Below, piece by piece: positions 5,814 through 14,755 of a stretch of 24,192 nucleotides of DNA; the first letter of the stretch is position 1, and each line of letters starts with the position of its first letter. The position numbers were made by a program, and so were the translations under genes. Source of the stretch: Gammaproteobacteria bacterium (GTDB lineage: Bacteria; Pseudomonadota; Gammaproteobacteria; Eutrophobiales; Eutrophobiaceae); the NCBI GenBank assembly GCA_012270695.1, contig JAAXHV010000062.1, positions 1-24,192 of the forward strand. Direction: 5' to 3'. Below the pieces are notes generated by a model. It saw only the letters and a program-made list of their open reading frames with translations, had not been told where the DNA came from and did no database searches.

Positions 5814-8068
5814 ACAGGTGAGAGCTCGATATCCCGTAAAATTGAATCGGATTCGCAGGCAACCTCCGTCTCCAGCAGTGTGCCGCAACCGGGGCAGACA
5901 AACTGACGAAGCTCGATTTTTTCATCGACATAAAGACCAGGGTCATTCATCATGGACCCACCTGCAGATAGCGGGTGCCGGCGCTGTACCACTGCGTCCT
6001 TATAGTTTTCAGTGATACTGCAGATGGCGGTATCGCACATTCGACAACGCATCTCGAAGTCATTGTCTCCTTTCGCTGCTGCAACCGGCCTCAAAATGAG
6101 ATACTCGGAGACCCTGTCCCCATCGCTTTCCCGTATGGCCCTGGGCGGCGGTCTGCCGATCCGTTCGGTGCGCATTTGTAAACGGCGGGCATCTGTCTGC
6201 GCGGCATCCACTTTGCTGTCGTTATCGACCACGACGCCGTACATTTCAACTGCCGCCTCACGACTGACGTAGCCTAACTCGATATCTTCCTGCACCCGTT
6301 CCGGTTCTCGAAGAAGTGGGTCGCCATAACCGCCTCCGGCGCTGAGCCGAAACTCATGAACGTCCGTTGGGCCTTGACGCAGGTTATTCATCTTCGGTTG
6401 CACGACCGTCAAGTCTCCATCCAGACTCTCCAAAGAATCGGGAATGACACCGTTCGCAAAGAAGTCGTGCACATTGCTGTTGCGTTTTTCGACGATAAGG
6501 TTCGCGGCGCCGGGGTAACCCCCGAACAGGCCGCCCGAGGTGGGTAGCGCGAAGCCACACGCCGCCACATCGTGCCTGATCTCGTCAGCACCGTGGGTAA
6601 TCTGCGCCGCCACAGGTCCGACGCCCCGTGCCCACCGACCCGCACCGCCGGAGTCCTGCAGCTCGCTTCGATAAAGGAACAGGATTGGACGATCTTGTTC
6701 TTCGGTTTCAGCGTCGGGCATCCGCGTGCCGTAAGACCAGAGAGTTCCGCCAGTGGGAATGCCGTCATTAAGCGCGAAGCCACCCAAAGCGCCGGCGGGG
6801 ATCTCCATGTGTAACCCGCCCCATACTTCTCCTCGCTGATTGATGCCCGACATACCGCTGATCGGCGCGTTACTGGACCCGCCCGAGGCGCATATACTTG
6901 CCCGTTGGCTCTCATCACGGATCATCATCTTGCCGAGAACCTGTGCCGCCAGTGAGACTGTCAGCATGATGACGAAGTTGGTACTGTTGGCTACCGCGCC
7001 AGGAAACTCTGCCGTGCACAGGGAACCAGGTGGCGCATCGAAGCGAATGCGGCGCAGCGGTCCGCCCAAGGCACACTGCAGATCGTACAGCATGGCGTTC
7101 GTTACTGCGTTGATTACACCCGCACGCCAGCCGGCAAAGCTGGAGTTCAAACAGCCGATCTGTTCGTGGGTGCCTGCGGTTTCAAACACCAGGTTCGATC
7201 CCGTCTTGCGCATCGTCAGGACCAGTGGGTAAATGCCACGATCGCCAGGCAGCGCCTGTTCCAGATAACCTCTGGCCCGCCAGGTACCATCAGGAAGTTT
7301 CGACAAGCGGTTGGCAAATGTCTTCTCGGCATGATCGATAATCCGCCGCATGACAGCTTTGACGATGCCGGCGCCGTAACGGTCGACCAACTCCAGGATC
7401 CGTTTCTGCGCCACCAGGTTACCCGACACGGCAGCCCGCAGATCGAGGCCGAGCAAGCCGGGCAGACGGGATTGTCGGAGATACATTTCTTCTAGATCCT
7501 CGCGCAGACGACCTTGTTCGACAATCCGAACAGGCGATATACGCACCGGTTCATGGAAGGAATCTCGCGCTTCCGGGCTCATCCCCCCTGGCGTCACACC
7601 GCCGACGTCATTCTGGTGCATGGTGTTCACGGTCCAACAGAAAATCCTGCCGTCTACGAAAACAGGAGAAATCAGGGTCACATCCATCTGGTGGGTTGCG
7701 CCTATCCAAGGGTCATTGGTGAGAAACATATCGCCTTCCCGGATCCCGGGATTCCCGGCCAGATTCTCCATCACCCACCTGGTGGCCAGGTCGGCGGCCG
7801 AGGTAATAATCTGAACGTAAGGTCCGGCAAATACGTATTCGGCATCTTCGGTAAGGATACAAGGATTGAGATCGCGTCCATGGGCGACAATCAATGACCC
7901 CGAAGTCCGAATGAGCGTCGTGCCGTGTTCGATGTTGGTGTTCCACAAATTATTTTTGATGACTTCAAAAGTGACCGGGTCGATCACCTCCGCGGTCTCA
8001 GTATGAAGCTCCAACTGAATAACTGGTGGGCTGTAGTCCTGAACTGTCGTTTCTGAGACGGAGGCCAT
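5810..8068 (-). CDS. HyuB / acetone carboxylase alpha-like subunit with fused gamma-like zinc domain
   Basis: This 752-residue protein has a HyuB-family core (about residues 30-640), with DPVTFEVIKNNLW near the N-terminus, FLTNDPWIGATHQMDV, and RLSAGGGYGDPLLREP towards the core's end. The last 82 residues form a cysteine-rich domain: Cys675 and Cys678 (CRMC), Cys683, then Cys725 and Cys728 (CPGC). Its order RC..C....C...(~40)..F.CP.CGTL matches the separate gamma subunit (AcxC) of acetone carboxylase as I remember it. In that family the alpha and beta subunits are HyuB- and HyuA-like and carboxylate ketones with ATP and bicarbonate. This fusion argues for a carboxylase-like enzyme over an N-methylhydantoinase, although lactam-opening members cannot be excluded. 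It lies 33 bases after the HyuA-like gene and overlaps the hydrolase start by 4 bases. Confidence 0.92.
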   Translation of the reverse strand: MASVSETTVQDYSPPVIQLELHTETAEVIDPVTFEVIKNNLWNTNIEHGTTLIRTSGSLIVAHGRDLNPCILTEDAEYVFAGPYVQIITSAADLATRWVMENLAGNPGIREGDMFLTNDPWIGATHQMDVTLISPVFVDGRIFCWTVNTMHQNDVGGVTPGGMSPEARDSFHEPVRISPVRIVEQGRLREDLEEMYLRQSRLPGLLGLDLRAAVSGNLVAQKRILELVDRYGAGIVKAVMRRIIDHAEKTFANRLSKLPDGTWRARGYLEQALPGDRGIYPLVLTMRKTGSNLVFETAGTHEQIGCLNSSFAGWRAGVINAVTNAMLYDLQCALGGPLRRIRFDAPPGSLCTAEFPGAVANSTNFVIMLTVSLAAQVLGKMMIRDESQRASICASGGSSNAPISGMSGINQRGEVWGGLHMEIPAGALGGFALNDGIPTGGTLWSYGTRMPDAETEEQDRPILFLYRSELQDSGGAGRWARGVGPVAAQITHGADEIRHDVAACGFALPTSGGLFGGYPGAANLIVEKRNSNVHDFFANGVIPDSLESLDGDLTVVQPKMNNLRQGPTDVHEFRLSAGGGYGDPLLREPERVQEDIELGYVSREAAVEMYGVVVDNDSKVDAAQTDARRLQMRTERIGRPPPRAIRESDGDRVSEYLILRPVAAAKGDNDFEMRCRMCDTAICSITENYKDAVVQRRHPLSAGGSMMNDPGLYVDEKIELRQFVCPGCGTLLETEVACESDSILRDIELSPV

Positions 8069-8101
8069 TTCGTTTACCTGTGTTTTATGGATGCGGATGG
8101 A

Positions 8102-10180
8102 TCAAACGTGGATGTCTAAATCGCCGGACGGAGTTACTTCCAGTGATTGCCCCGGGTGCACCGGAATCGTCGTAACGCCAAGTTCGAGGACTGCCGGACC
8201 GGTGATTTGTTGTCCCGTCACCAGCCCTTGCCCGAGGAACACCGGCGTCTCTTCGAAGCCGCGCTCAACGTCCCAGCATACGGCACGCATGGAGCTATGG
8301 GAAAGTTCCGGTCCGGCGTCGCGGTTGCCAGGCGGGCGCAATTTTTGTCCGGTTTTTGTTCCCGGTGCCACAGCCTGTACTCGCACGGCAGTGAGTTGCA
8401 CGCCCGCCTCTCGATAGGCGGTGCCTGCCCCGAAGATGCGTTCATAGATTTCATCGAAGCTCGATAGAAACCTTTCTATTGCCTCCGAATCCAGTTCAGC
8501 TTCAAGGGGCACTTCCAACACGTGGGCTTGCATCCCATACTTGAGGTCGGCGAAACGCTGTAGCGTGACGCTGGATTTTGCCGCGCCGAATGCCACAAGG
8601 CGCTTTGTTGCCTGTTGTTCAAGCGCCTGCAGTTCGGTCTCGAACTCATCTGCCGGCACCGGCAGGTTCCTCATCAATGAGCGCTCGACCACGACGGAGA
8701 GATCAGCTGTGGCAGCGCCATAAGCAGACCATACCGCTGCCAGGCTGCCGCGCGGGATCACCACGCGAGAAACACCCAACTCGCGGGCAAATGCCGGGGC
8801 ATGCAGAGGCCCCGCGCCACCGTAAGCGCAAACCACAAAGTCGCGCGGGTCGTATCCGCGACCTATGGTCACTTGACGCACCAGGCCTGCCATCTGCGAA
8901 TCGACGATTCTGATAGCGCCGTGTGCGGCTTCTACTACGCCCATGCCGAGTCTCGAGGCGACTTCCGTTTCCAGTGCGGCATGGGCGCGTTCTGCTTCCA
9001 GTTTCATCTTGCCGCCCAGGAAGCGTTCGGGATCGAGAAATCCGGTGACAACATTGCAGTCGGTGACCGTGGGTTGAGTGCCACCCTTCCCGTAGCAGGC
9101 GGGGCCCGGCTCGGCGCCGGCGCTCTTCGGCCCGACGCGCAGCGATGTGCCGAGTTCGTCGACCCAGACAATACTGCCCCCGCCGCTGCCGATGGATTGG
9201 AGTTCTATAGTGGGAACGGAATATTCATATTGATGAACAACGCTGATATTTGAACGCAGGGGGCTGCCTTCAACAATCAACGACACGTCGAACGTCGTGC
9301 CGCCCATGTCGATGGCGATGACGTTATCAGCCAACGCGGCGCTCGCCATTGTCCCGGCCACGGGTCCGGAACCAAGCAGCCGCACCGGATTGCGCCCGGC
9401 CTCTTCGGAGGATACGGAGCCGCCGGTGCTTTGCAGCACACTCACCGGGCTTCGATATTTTGAGGTCGTTTCCTGCTCAAGCCTGGTGAAGTAATCCTGG
9501 ACAGTGGGGCCAACGTATGAATTGATCACGGTGGCAACAGTGCGGGCGTATTCACCTGTCCGCGGTGCAATCTCGCAGGAGATGGAAATGTAGGCGCCCG
9601 GGCATTCTTCTTCAACGATCTCACGCAACCTTCGTTCGTGGGTTTCGTTGACAAATGACCAGAGCAGGCAGATAGCGAACGCTGAAGCGCCTGCAGAACT
9701 GAGTCGGCGTATGACCTCTCTGGCTCTTTCCTCGTTGAGTTTGACAACGATGGCGCCGGCGCAATCAATGCGTTCATCGATCTCACCTATCATCTGCTTG
9801 GAGACCAGCGCTGCCGGTTTCTTCAACAGGTGGATATTGGTGATCTGATCCTCCGGTAGTCCGGCGATATAGCCGCGACCCTGCATGATGTGGATGGTGT
9901 CTCTGAATCCCCGCGTGGTCAGCAGCGCTAACGGCGCCCCCGCACGTTGCACAACGAGATTTGTGGCAATCGTCGTACCGTGAACGATGCGTTCAATTGC
10001 CAGGTCGGGATGCCCATCGAGAGCGGCTTCGGCGAGGGTGGCGTCGATGCCGTTTAAGAAACAGTCTACCAGGTTAGCGGGTGTGGTCGGAACCTTGGCG
10101 CTCCACATCCTGCCATACTCGTCCGCGGCAACGACATCGGTGAACGTGCCGCCGATATCAACACCGAGTTCTATAGCCAT
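8102..10180 (-). CDS. HyuA / acetone carboxylase beta-like ATP-binding subunit
   Basis: This 692-residue partner of the HyuB-like protein belongs to the hydantoinase A / oxoprolinase family. The N-terminus has the actin/ASKHA phosphate loop GVDIGGTFTDVV. A second phosphate motif, AIDMGGTTFDVSL, lies mid-protein, and CAYGGAGPLHA lies in the third quarter. These domains phosphorylate the substrate (an enol, an amide oxygen or bicarbonate) with ATP. The length is close to the 690-720 residues usual for AcxA/HyuA. The ATG at 10180 is the only sensible start, since a stop lies six codons upstream; no strong Shine-Dalgarno is visible. It precedes the HyuB-like gene by 33 bases and follows the NTF2-like gene by 90 bases. 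Substrate specificity (ketone, hydantoin or lactam) is not readable from the sequence. Confidence 0.92.
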   Translation of the reverse strand: MAIELGVDIGGTFTDVVAADEYGRMWSAKVPTTPANLVDCFLNGIDATLAEAALDGHPDLAIERIVHGTTIATNLVVQRAGAPLALLTTRGFRDTIHIMQGRGYIAGLPEDQITNIHLLKKPAALVSKQMIGEIDERIDCAGAIVVKLNEERAREVIRRLSSAGASAFAICLLWSFVNETHERRLREIVEEECPGAYISISCEIAPRTGEYARTVATVINSYVGPTVQDYFTRLEQETTSKYRSPVSVLQSTGGSVSSEEAGRNPVRLLGSGPVAGTMASAALADNVIAIDMGGTTFDVSLIVEGSPLRSNISVVHQYEYSVPTIELQSIGSGGGSIVWVDELGTSLRVGPKSAGAEPGPACYGKGGTQPTVTDCNVVTGFLDPERFLGGKMKLEAERAHAALETEVASRLGMGVVEAAHGAIRIVDSQMAGLVRQVTIGRGYDPRDFVVCAYGGAGPLHAPAFARELGVSRVVIPRGSLAAVWSAYGAATADLSVVVERSLMRNLPVPADEFETELQALEQQATKRLVAFGAAKSSVTLQRFADLKYGMQAHVLEVPLEAELDSEAIERFLSSFDEIYERIFGAGTAYREAGVQLTAVRVQAVAPGTKTGQKLRPPGNRDAGPELSHSSMRAVCWDVERGFEETPVFLGQGLVTGQQITGPAVLELGVTTIPVHPGQSLEVTPSGDLDIHV

Positions 10181-10270
10181 GGTTGCGCCGCCACGTTATA
10201 TGGCAAAGGTAATTAACCCACTGCCTCCTTGATATACCCCGGGGCGCAACACCTGTCCTTTCTTCTTTCA

Positions 10271-10774
10271 TTATCCAGGCGTATTGAACGCAGAAACCAA
10301 TGCAGCGGTATCGATAAACTCTTCAAATGCCACGATTTTTCCATCAGCGAGCTTATACATGTGTATCCAGTTGGATTTATATTCCCGCCCCGTATTTTTT
10401 ACCCTCATGTGCTCATAACCTACGACGATGACACTGTCATCGCCGTCCATATATGATTTGATGTTTTGTTCCACTACGTCAATCTGCTCAAAAACAATTT
10501 CAAAAAAACGGCTGACTCCGGCTTTTCCTTCGAATTTCCCCGCAAATGGTATCTGCTCAGGATCGCCGGGATGCATCCAGACGATCGTCTCGCTCATATC
10601 CTTCAGAACCGCCTCCATGTCACCTGCAGCAAAGCCGGCATATATATTTTTTACAATTTGGAGATTAGCGCTCTGTTTTGTTTCGATAACATCTTCATCA
10701 TTCGACAGTACAGGCGGACTGATTGAAACAGATAAAGCAATTAACAGAATGGGTAATGCATTGCATTTAATCAT
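10271..10774 (-). CDS. exported NTF2/SnoaL-like protein
   Basis: From the ATG at 10774 this is a 167-residue protein with a Sec signal peptide (MIKCNALPILLIALSVSISP, cleavage expected near VLS-N). The mature part is a cone-shaped NTF2-like domain: QIVKNIYAGFAAGDMEAVLKDM, then WMHPGDPEQIPFAGKFEG, VSRFFEIVFE and a C-terminal strand pair with KLADGKIVAFEEF. This is the SnoaL-like arrangement found in polyketide cyclases, steroid isomerases and many uncharacterised proteins. The frame stays open to 10849, but the extension lacks signal-peptide logic. It is the first gene of the leftward operon and the only one with an export signal, so it may bind or isomerise the substrate in the periplasm. That role is an inference. 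Confidence 0.85.
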   Translation of the reverse strand: MIKCNALPILLIALSVSISPPVLSNDEDVIETKQSANLQIVKNIYAGFAAGDMEAVLKDMSETIVWMHPGDPEQIPFAGKFEGKAGVSRFFEIVFEQIDVVEQNIKSYMDGDDSVIVVGYEHMRVKNTGREYKSNWIHMYKLADGKIVAFEEFIDTAALVSAFNTPG

Positions 10775-10896
10775 CGTGGTATTTTCGTTTGGAAACTTTT
10801 GCCCGCAACCCGGTCGGAATATATCGGTAAATGACAAATAATAATACATCTGACATCATTATACAGGCAGACTTTGCAATAATTAACAACCCTGTC
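10775..10896. promoter_or_regulatory. divergent promoter region between the carboxylase and molybdenum-hydroxylase operons
   Basis: This 122-bp AT-rich spacer separates the two divergent start codons. On the minus strand a perfect TATAAT occurs at 10863-10858, which would start the leftward transcript near 10851 with a leader of about 75 bases; the -35 is poor. No strong rightward promoter could be picked. The shared spacer suggests joint regulation of both arms, but no regulator gene is in the window. Confidence 0.4.
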
Positions 10897-11781
10897 ATGA
10901 GTCAGAAGCCCAAGCGATTTATTTCTGTTTCTTCAGCAGAGGAAGCGCTGGCGAAGTTGAATGCCTATGGTGAGGAATTGCAAATTCTTGCCGGAGGAAC
11001 GGACCTGATGGTCCAGCTGCAGCAATCCCGGCAACGGGCACAGGCGTTGTTACATATCGAAAACATTCCGGGTTTGCAGAAAATAGCCTGCAACGGCGAA
11101 ACAATAATCGGCGCACTCTGTACTCACCGTCAGATCGTAGAATCTGCCTTGCTGGATAATTACCGGTCACTGCGCCAGGCCGCGGCTCAAGTCGGGGGTT
11201 GGCAGACACAGATGGTGGGCACAATTGGCGGTAATATCTGCAATGCATCGCCGGCTGCCGATACCCTGCCTCCCTTGCTCGTGCACGATGCCAGGATAAT
11301 CCTTGCCAGTCAGGCCCGGGGTTCACGGGTGGTTGAACTGGAAAAATTTTTGCTGGGTCGCCGGCAAACAGACAGAGGTCATGATGAATTAGTATCAGGA
11401 ATCATACTCTCCCAACCGCCACAGAGGAGTCGTGACATCTACATAAAAGTCGGCAGGCGCTCAGCCATGGAAATAGCCATCGTCGGCCTGGCTGCCTGTG
11501 TGACGCTGGACCGGGAGGGTAAACTGGTTGAAGATGTGCGCCTTGCAATAGGCTCCGTTGGTCCCGTGCCGAAACGTCTGTATGAGATAGAAAGTTTCAT
11601 AATAGGACAGGAGATAAGCGAGGCCTTGCTGGATGAAGCAGGGGACATATTACTCAGGCATATCGAACCCATCGATGATGTCAGGGCTTCGCGAAAATAC
11701 CGCTCGGCGGTTGCGCCTCGAATTTTGCGGCAGGCGATAACCTGCTGCGCACAAAATGTGTCGGGCCAGCCATGGGGTTAA
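10897..11781 (+). CDS. molybdenum hydroxylase, FAD-binding medium subunit (CoxM type)
   Basis: This 294-residue subunit belongs to a xanthine-oxidase-family hydroxylase. FAD motifs are visible: AGGTDL (32-37) and TIGGNICNASPAAD (109-122). It takes electrons from the 2Fe-2S subunit and passes them to an acceptor. I prefer the ATG at 10897 because family proteins start shortly before the FAD motif with a PKRFISVSSAEEAL-like segment. The ATG at 10831 would add 22 residues of low-complexity sequence, and neither start has a good ribosome binding site. The C-terminal CoxM domain is present (KVGRRSAMEIAIVGLAACV). Its 3' end overlaps the 2Fe-2S gene by 10 bases, and it is the first gene of the rightward operon. 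The order FAD, 2Fe-2S, Mo matches the three-subunit hydroxylases. Confidence 0.93.
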   Translation: MSQKPKRFISVSSAEEALAKLNAYGEELQILAGGTDLMVQLQQSRQRAQALLHIENIPGLQKIACNGETIIGALCTHRQIVESALLDNYRSLRQAAAQVGGWQTQMVGTIGGNICNASPAADTLPPLLVHDARIILASQARGSRVVELEKFLLGRRQTDRGHDELVSGIILSQPPQRSRDIYIKVGRRSAMEIAIVGLAACVTLDREGKLVEDVRLAIGSVGPVPKRLYEIESFIIGQEISEALLDEAGDILLRHIEPIDDVRASRKYRSAVAPRILRQAITCCAQNVSGQPWG

Positions 11782-12245
11782 CATTCAAAGTCAACGGACG
11801 CACGGAACACCTGGACCTGGAAGGTCATGAAACCCTTCTCGAGGTCCTCAGGGACAACCTGAGTTTGACAGGGACCAAGGAAGGTTGCCTGGAGGGCGAA
11901 TGCGGCGCCTGTACCGTACTGGTCAATAGCCGAGCCGTTGACTCCTGTATTTATGCGGCCATGGCGGCACATGATGCGGAAATTGAAACCGTCGAGGGAT
12001 TGGCGAAAAACGGCAACCTGAATTCCTTACAAACTGCTTTCGCCGAATCAGGCGGCGTACAATGCGGCTTTTGTACGCCTGGTTTGCTGATAATGCTGAC
12101 GGCGCTGTTAAACAAATACCCGCATCCGAACCGGGAGCAGGTTCGTGATGCGCTATCAGGCAATATTTGCCGGTGCACAGGGTATTCACAAATTGAAGAA
12201 GCTGTCGAAACATACATAGCCCGCATTTCTCAGGTGATGCGATGA
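11772..12245 (+). CDS. molybdenum hydroxylase, 2Fe-2S small subunit (CoxS type)
   Basis: This is a 157-residue iron-sulfur subunit with both expected clusters. The plant-ferredoxin-type cluster uses GCLEGECGACTVL (Cys39, Cys44, Cys47) plus Cys59. The helical-bundle cluster uses QCGFCTPG (Cys98, Cys101) and ICRCTGY (Cys133, Cys135). The length is the usual one for CoxS, NdhS and QorS. It relays electrons from the molybdenum centre to FAD in the cytoplasm. No Tat signal is present, unlike periplasmic aldehyde oxidoreductases. The ATG at 11772 lies inside the end of the FAD gene (10-base overlap), and the large-subunit gene follows 43 bases after the stop, so the three are co-transcribed. Confidence 0.96.
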   Translation: MGLTFKVNGRTEHLDLEGHETLLEVLRDNLSLTGTKEGCLEGECGACTVLVNSRAVDSCIYAAMAAHDAEIETVEGLAKNGNLNSLQTAFAESGGVQCGFCTPGLLIMLTALLNKYPHPNREQVRDALSGNICRCTGYSQIEEAVETYIARISQVMR

Positions 12246-12288
12246 CAAATCGTCAGGATAAATGCGGGATAGAGCAGGGAACGATCAA

Positions 12289-14583
12289 ATGAGTCTATTG
12301 GGTGAAAGCCTGGTTCGCACCGATGCCATGGGCAAACTTACCGGTGAAGCCAGGTATACGGTTGATTATGAGGGCAAAGACCTGCTCCATGGTTCCCTGC
12401 TGCGATCGCCAGTGCCCGCCGGTCGGATTAAAGCCCTTGATACCACCCTGGCTGAGTCACTACCCGGGGTGAGGTGCGTGGTAACGGCAATGGACGTGCC
12501 TGATACGCGGGCCGGCTGGGTCCTGCGTGAACAGGCCCTGTTTGCCAGGGAGCAGGTACGATATGAAGGCGAACCCATCGCGGGAGTCGTCGCTGATACA
12601 CCGGAACGGGCAGAAGCGGCTGTTGCTGCAATAGAACTGGATATGGCAGAAACGGAAGCGGTGGGTGACATGGAAACCGCGCTGGCGGAAAATGCGCCCC
12701 TGGTGCATCCGGAATGGCAATCCTATCAACCTGCCAGTGGCGAGGACTACCCGCGCTATGGAAATATCGCGTCCGAACTGGTGGCGGACAGCGATGCTGT
12801 CGACGTTGCATTCGAAAACGCTGATCTCATCGTAGAAGATGAATTTACCAGTAATCGCCAGTATCAGGCCTATATTGAACCCAAGAGCGCCGTTGGAATT
12901 TACCGGGACGGCCGCTATATCATTCACACAGGCCATCAATATCCCTTTAATGTCAGGGACCGCGTCGCGCAATATCTTGATATACGCCCTTCGCAAGTTC
13001 GTGTTATCGGGCATGCCATTGGCGGGGGTTTCGGCGCAAAGCTGGATACGGGGCTGGAACCCTACGCAGCAATTCTGTCAAAGCTTGCGGGGGGGCGACC
13101 GGTAAAACTGGTTAACAATCGCTCGGAGGATATGTTGACCTGCCCCAGTCGTGAAAATGCCATCATAAAAATACGCTCTGCGCTGGACAGACGGGGAAAC
13201 CTGCTTGGGCGTGAGCTTATCTGCCACATGGATAACGGCGCGTATTCCGGTGAAATGGCATTTATGCCAAGTGTTATCTTCCACCTCGCCGGATCCGTCT
13301 ACAAGGTTGGCAACATTCGCGTCATTGCACGTCTGGTCTACACGAACACCGCGCCAACGGGCGCCATGCGCGGAGTCTCTGGTGTCTATTTCTGCGCCAT
13401 GCAGGAACGACACATGGATCATATTGCCGATAAGCTGGGGGTTGATCGCCGCGAGTACCGTCTCAATAACCTGGTTAAGAGTGGCGACGCCTTGTTGAAC
13501 GGACAGGTACTCAATGATGCTGATTTATTGCGGAAAGGATTTGAAAAAATGGAAGAAACCGCGCCTTGGTCGCAACTGAACAAAAACAAAAAAACCTGGC
13601 ATGGTATCGGTATCGGCGCGGGCACCTGGATAACCAACTCCATGCCGGGTTCTGTGCAGTTGAAACTCAATGAAGACGGTTCGGTAACAGTAGTCACTGC
13701 TGCCAACGACAATGGCTCAGGCGCCGTATCCATGGGTGTCACACAAATAGTTGCCGAGCACTTTGGGCTATCCGCCGACGATATTATTGTAACCATGCCG
13801 GATACCGATGTTGCCGGGTATGACGGCGGTTCACAGGGGAGCCGCACAACACATATCGTCGGACGCGCTGCGGGTATTGCGGCAGACGAACTGAAACGAA
13901 TGATTTACGATGTGGCATCCGGCCTGCTGGAAGCCAACAGGGATGATCTCGAAATGATTAATGGGAAGGTCGGTGTTGTCGGCTATCCGGATTCCCGCAT
14001 ACCCCTGGAAAATATTGCCATGGCTGCGACGTGGAGCCGCGGTCCGTTATCCGCAAGCGGGAGTTATACAACAGAGCCCGTTCCATACAATCCCGGTTGC
14101 GCCAGCGGCATGCTGTTTCCTTACTTCCCGACACCCACATACCACGTTCATCTCGCTGAAGTCGAGGTGAATCCGGTAACCGGAAATGTACGCGTTGTAC
14201 GCTATATTGTCGTCCAGGAAGTCGGGCGCGTCATCAACCCGACAGGTGTCAGGGGACAGATACAAGGCGCGGTGGCACAAGGGATAGGACATGCGTTGTA
14301 TGAAAGCTTACGCATCAGGGACTCCCGCTACCTGGAAAGATCCCTGGAAGCTTACCGGCTGCCCCTTGCGGTGGATATACCGGAAGTGGAAGTTATTACC
14401 ATGGAACACCCTCATCCTCTCGGCCCTTTTGGCGCAAAAGGTGTGGGAGAGCCGGCAATAATACTGGCTCCTGCCACCATCGCCTGTGCAGTGAGCGATG
14501 CGATTGGCAAACCGTTCAACAGGATACCAATCACTCCGGAAGATGTGCTCGAAGCTATTATCGAGAAAGAAAAACAGCGTTGA
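12289..14583 (+). CDS. molybdenum hydroxylase, molybdopterin-binding large subunit (CoxL/XdhB family)
   Basis: This 764-residue catalytic subunit inserts water-derived oxygen at a C-H or aldehyde carbon. Visible are the N-terminal a/b hammerhead (GEARYTVDYEG, HGSLLRSP), the cofactor loop GGGFGAK (245-251), the substrate-side loop TGAMRGVSG (359-365) and PFGAKGVGEP, whose Glu721 is the conserved base of the family. The loop is neither the AYxCSFR of form I CO dehydrogenase nor the AYRGAGR of form II, so this is not a CO dehydrogenase. I chose the ATG at 12289 because AGGGA lies eight to nine bases upstream; the ATG at 12262 would add nine residues. The substrate could be an N-heteroaromatic, an aldehyde or another C-H acid. 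No XdhC-like or MoCo cytidylyltransferase maturation gene is present in the window. Confidence 0.94.
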   Translation: MSLLGESLVRTDAMGKLTGEARYTVDYEGKDLLHGSLLRSPVPAGRIKALDTTLAESLPGVRCVVTAMDVPDTRAGWVLREQALFAREQVRYEGEPIAGVVADTPERAEAAVAAIELDMAETEAVGDMETALAENAPLVHPEWQSYQPASGEDYPRYGNIASELVADSDAVDVAFENADLIVEDEFTSNRQYQAYIEPKSAVGIYRDGRYIIHTGHQYPFNVRDRVAQYLDIRPSQVRVIGHAIGGGFGAKLDTGLEPYAAILSKLAGGRPVKLVNNRSEDMLTCPSRENAIIKIRSALDRRGNLLGRELICHMDNGAYSGEMAFMPSVIFHLAGSVYKVGNIRVIARLVYTNTAPTGAMRGVSGVYFCAMQERHMDHIADKLGVDRREYRLNNLVKSGDALLNGQVLNDADLLRKGFEKMEETAPWSQLNKNKKTWHGIGIGAGTWITNSMPGSVQLKLNEDGSVTVVTAANDNGSGAVSMGVTQIVAEHFGLSADDIIVTMPDTDVAGYDGGSQGSRTTHIVGRAAGIAADELKRMIYDVASGLLEANRDDLEMINGKVGVVGYPDSRIPLENIAMAATWSRGPLSASGSYTTEPVPYNPGCASGMLFPYFPTPTYHVHLAEVEVNPVTGNVRVVRYIVVQEVGRVINPTGVRGQIQGAVAQGIGHALYESLRIRDSRYLERSLEAYRLPLAVDIPEVEVITMEHPHPLGPFGAKGVGEPAIILAPATIACAVSDAIGKPFNRIPITPEDVLEAIIEKEKQR

Positions 14584-14755
14584 TGTTTCCGCCATTACTA
14601 TTTCGATGTATAACGGGGGATAAAGGGGTTTTTGACCTCTTGGCCTCTCCCTAAACTGTTTGTGAAACAAAACTGGTTATAACTAAAAGTATACGGTTTC
14701 CCTGGTTCCTGCGACAGGGCAAGATCATATTTTTTGTCATAAGGAAGATATTTTT

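Noticed and set aside
5810..10180. Annotating the HyuA/HyuB pair as a plain N-methylhydantoinase or 5-oxoprolinase
   Set aside because: The fused gamma-like cysteine domain and the adjacent CoA ligase fit a ketone-carboxylase-type enzyme better, though the substrate remains unproven.
12289..14583. Carbon monoxide dehydrogenase large subunit
   Set aside because: The characteristic AYxCSFR loop is absent, and no CO-dehydrogenase accessory genes are nearby.
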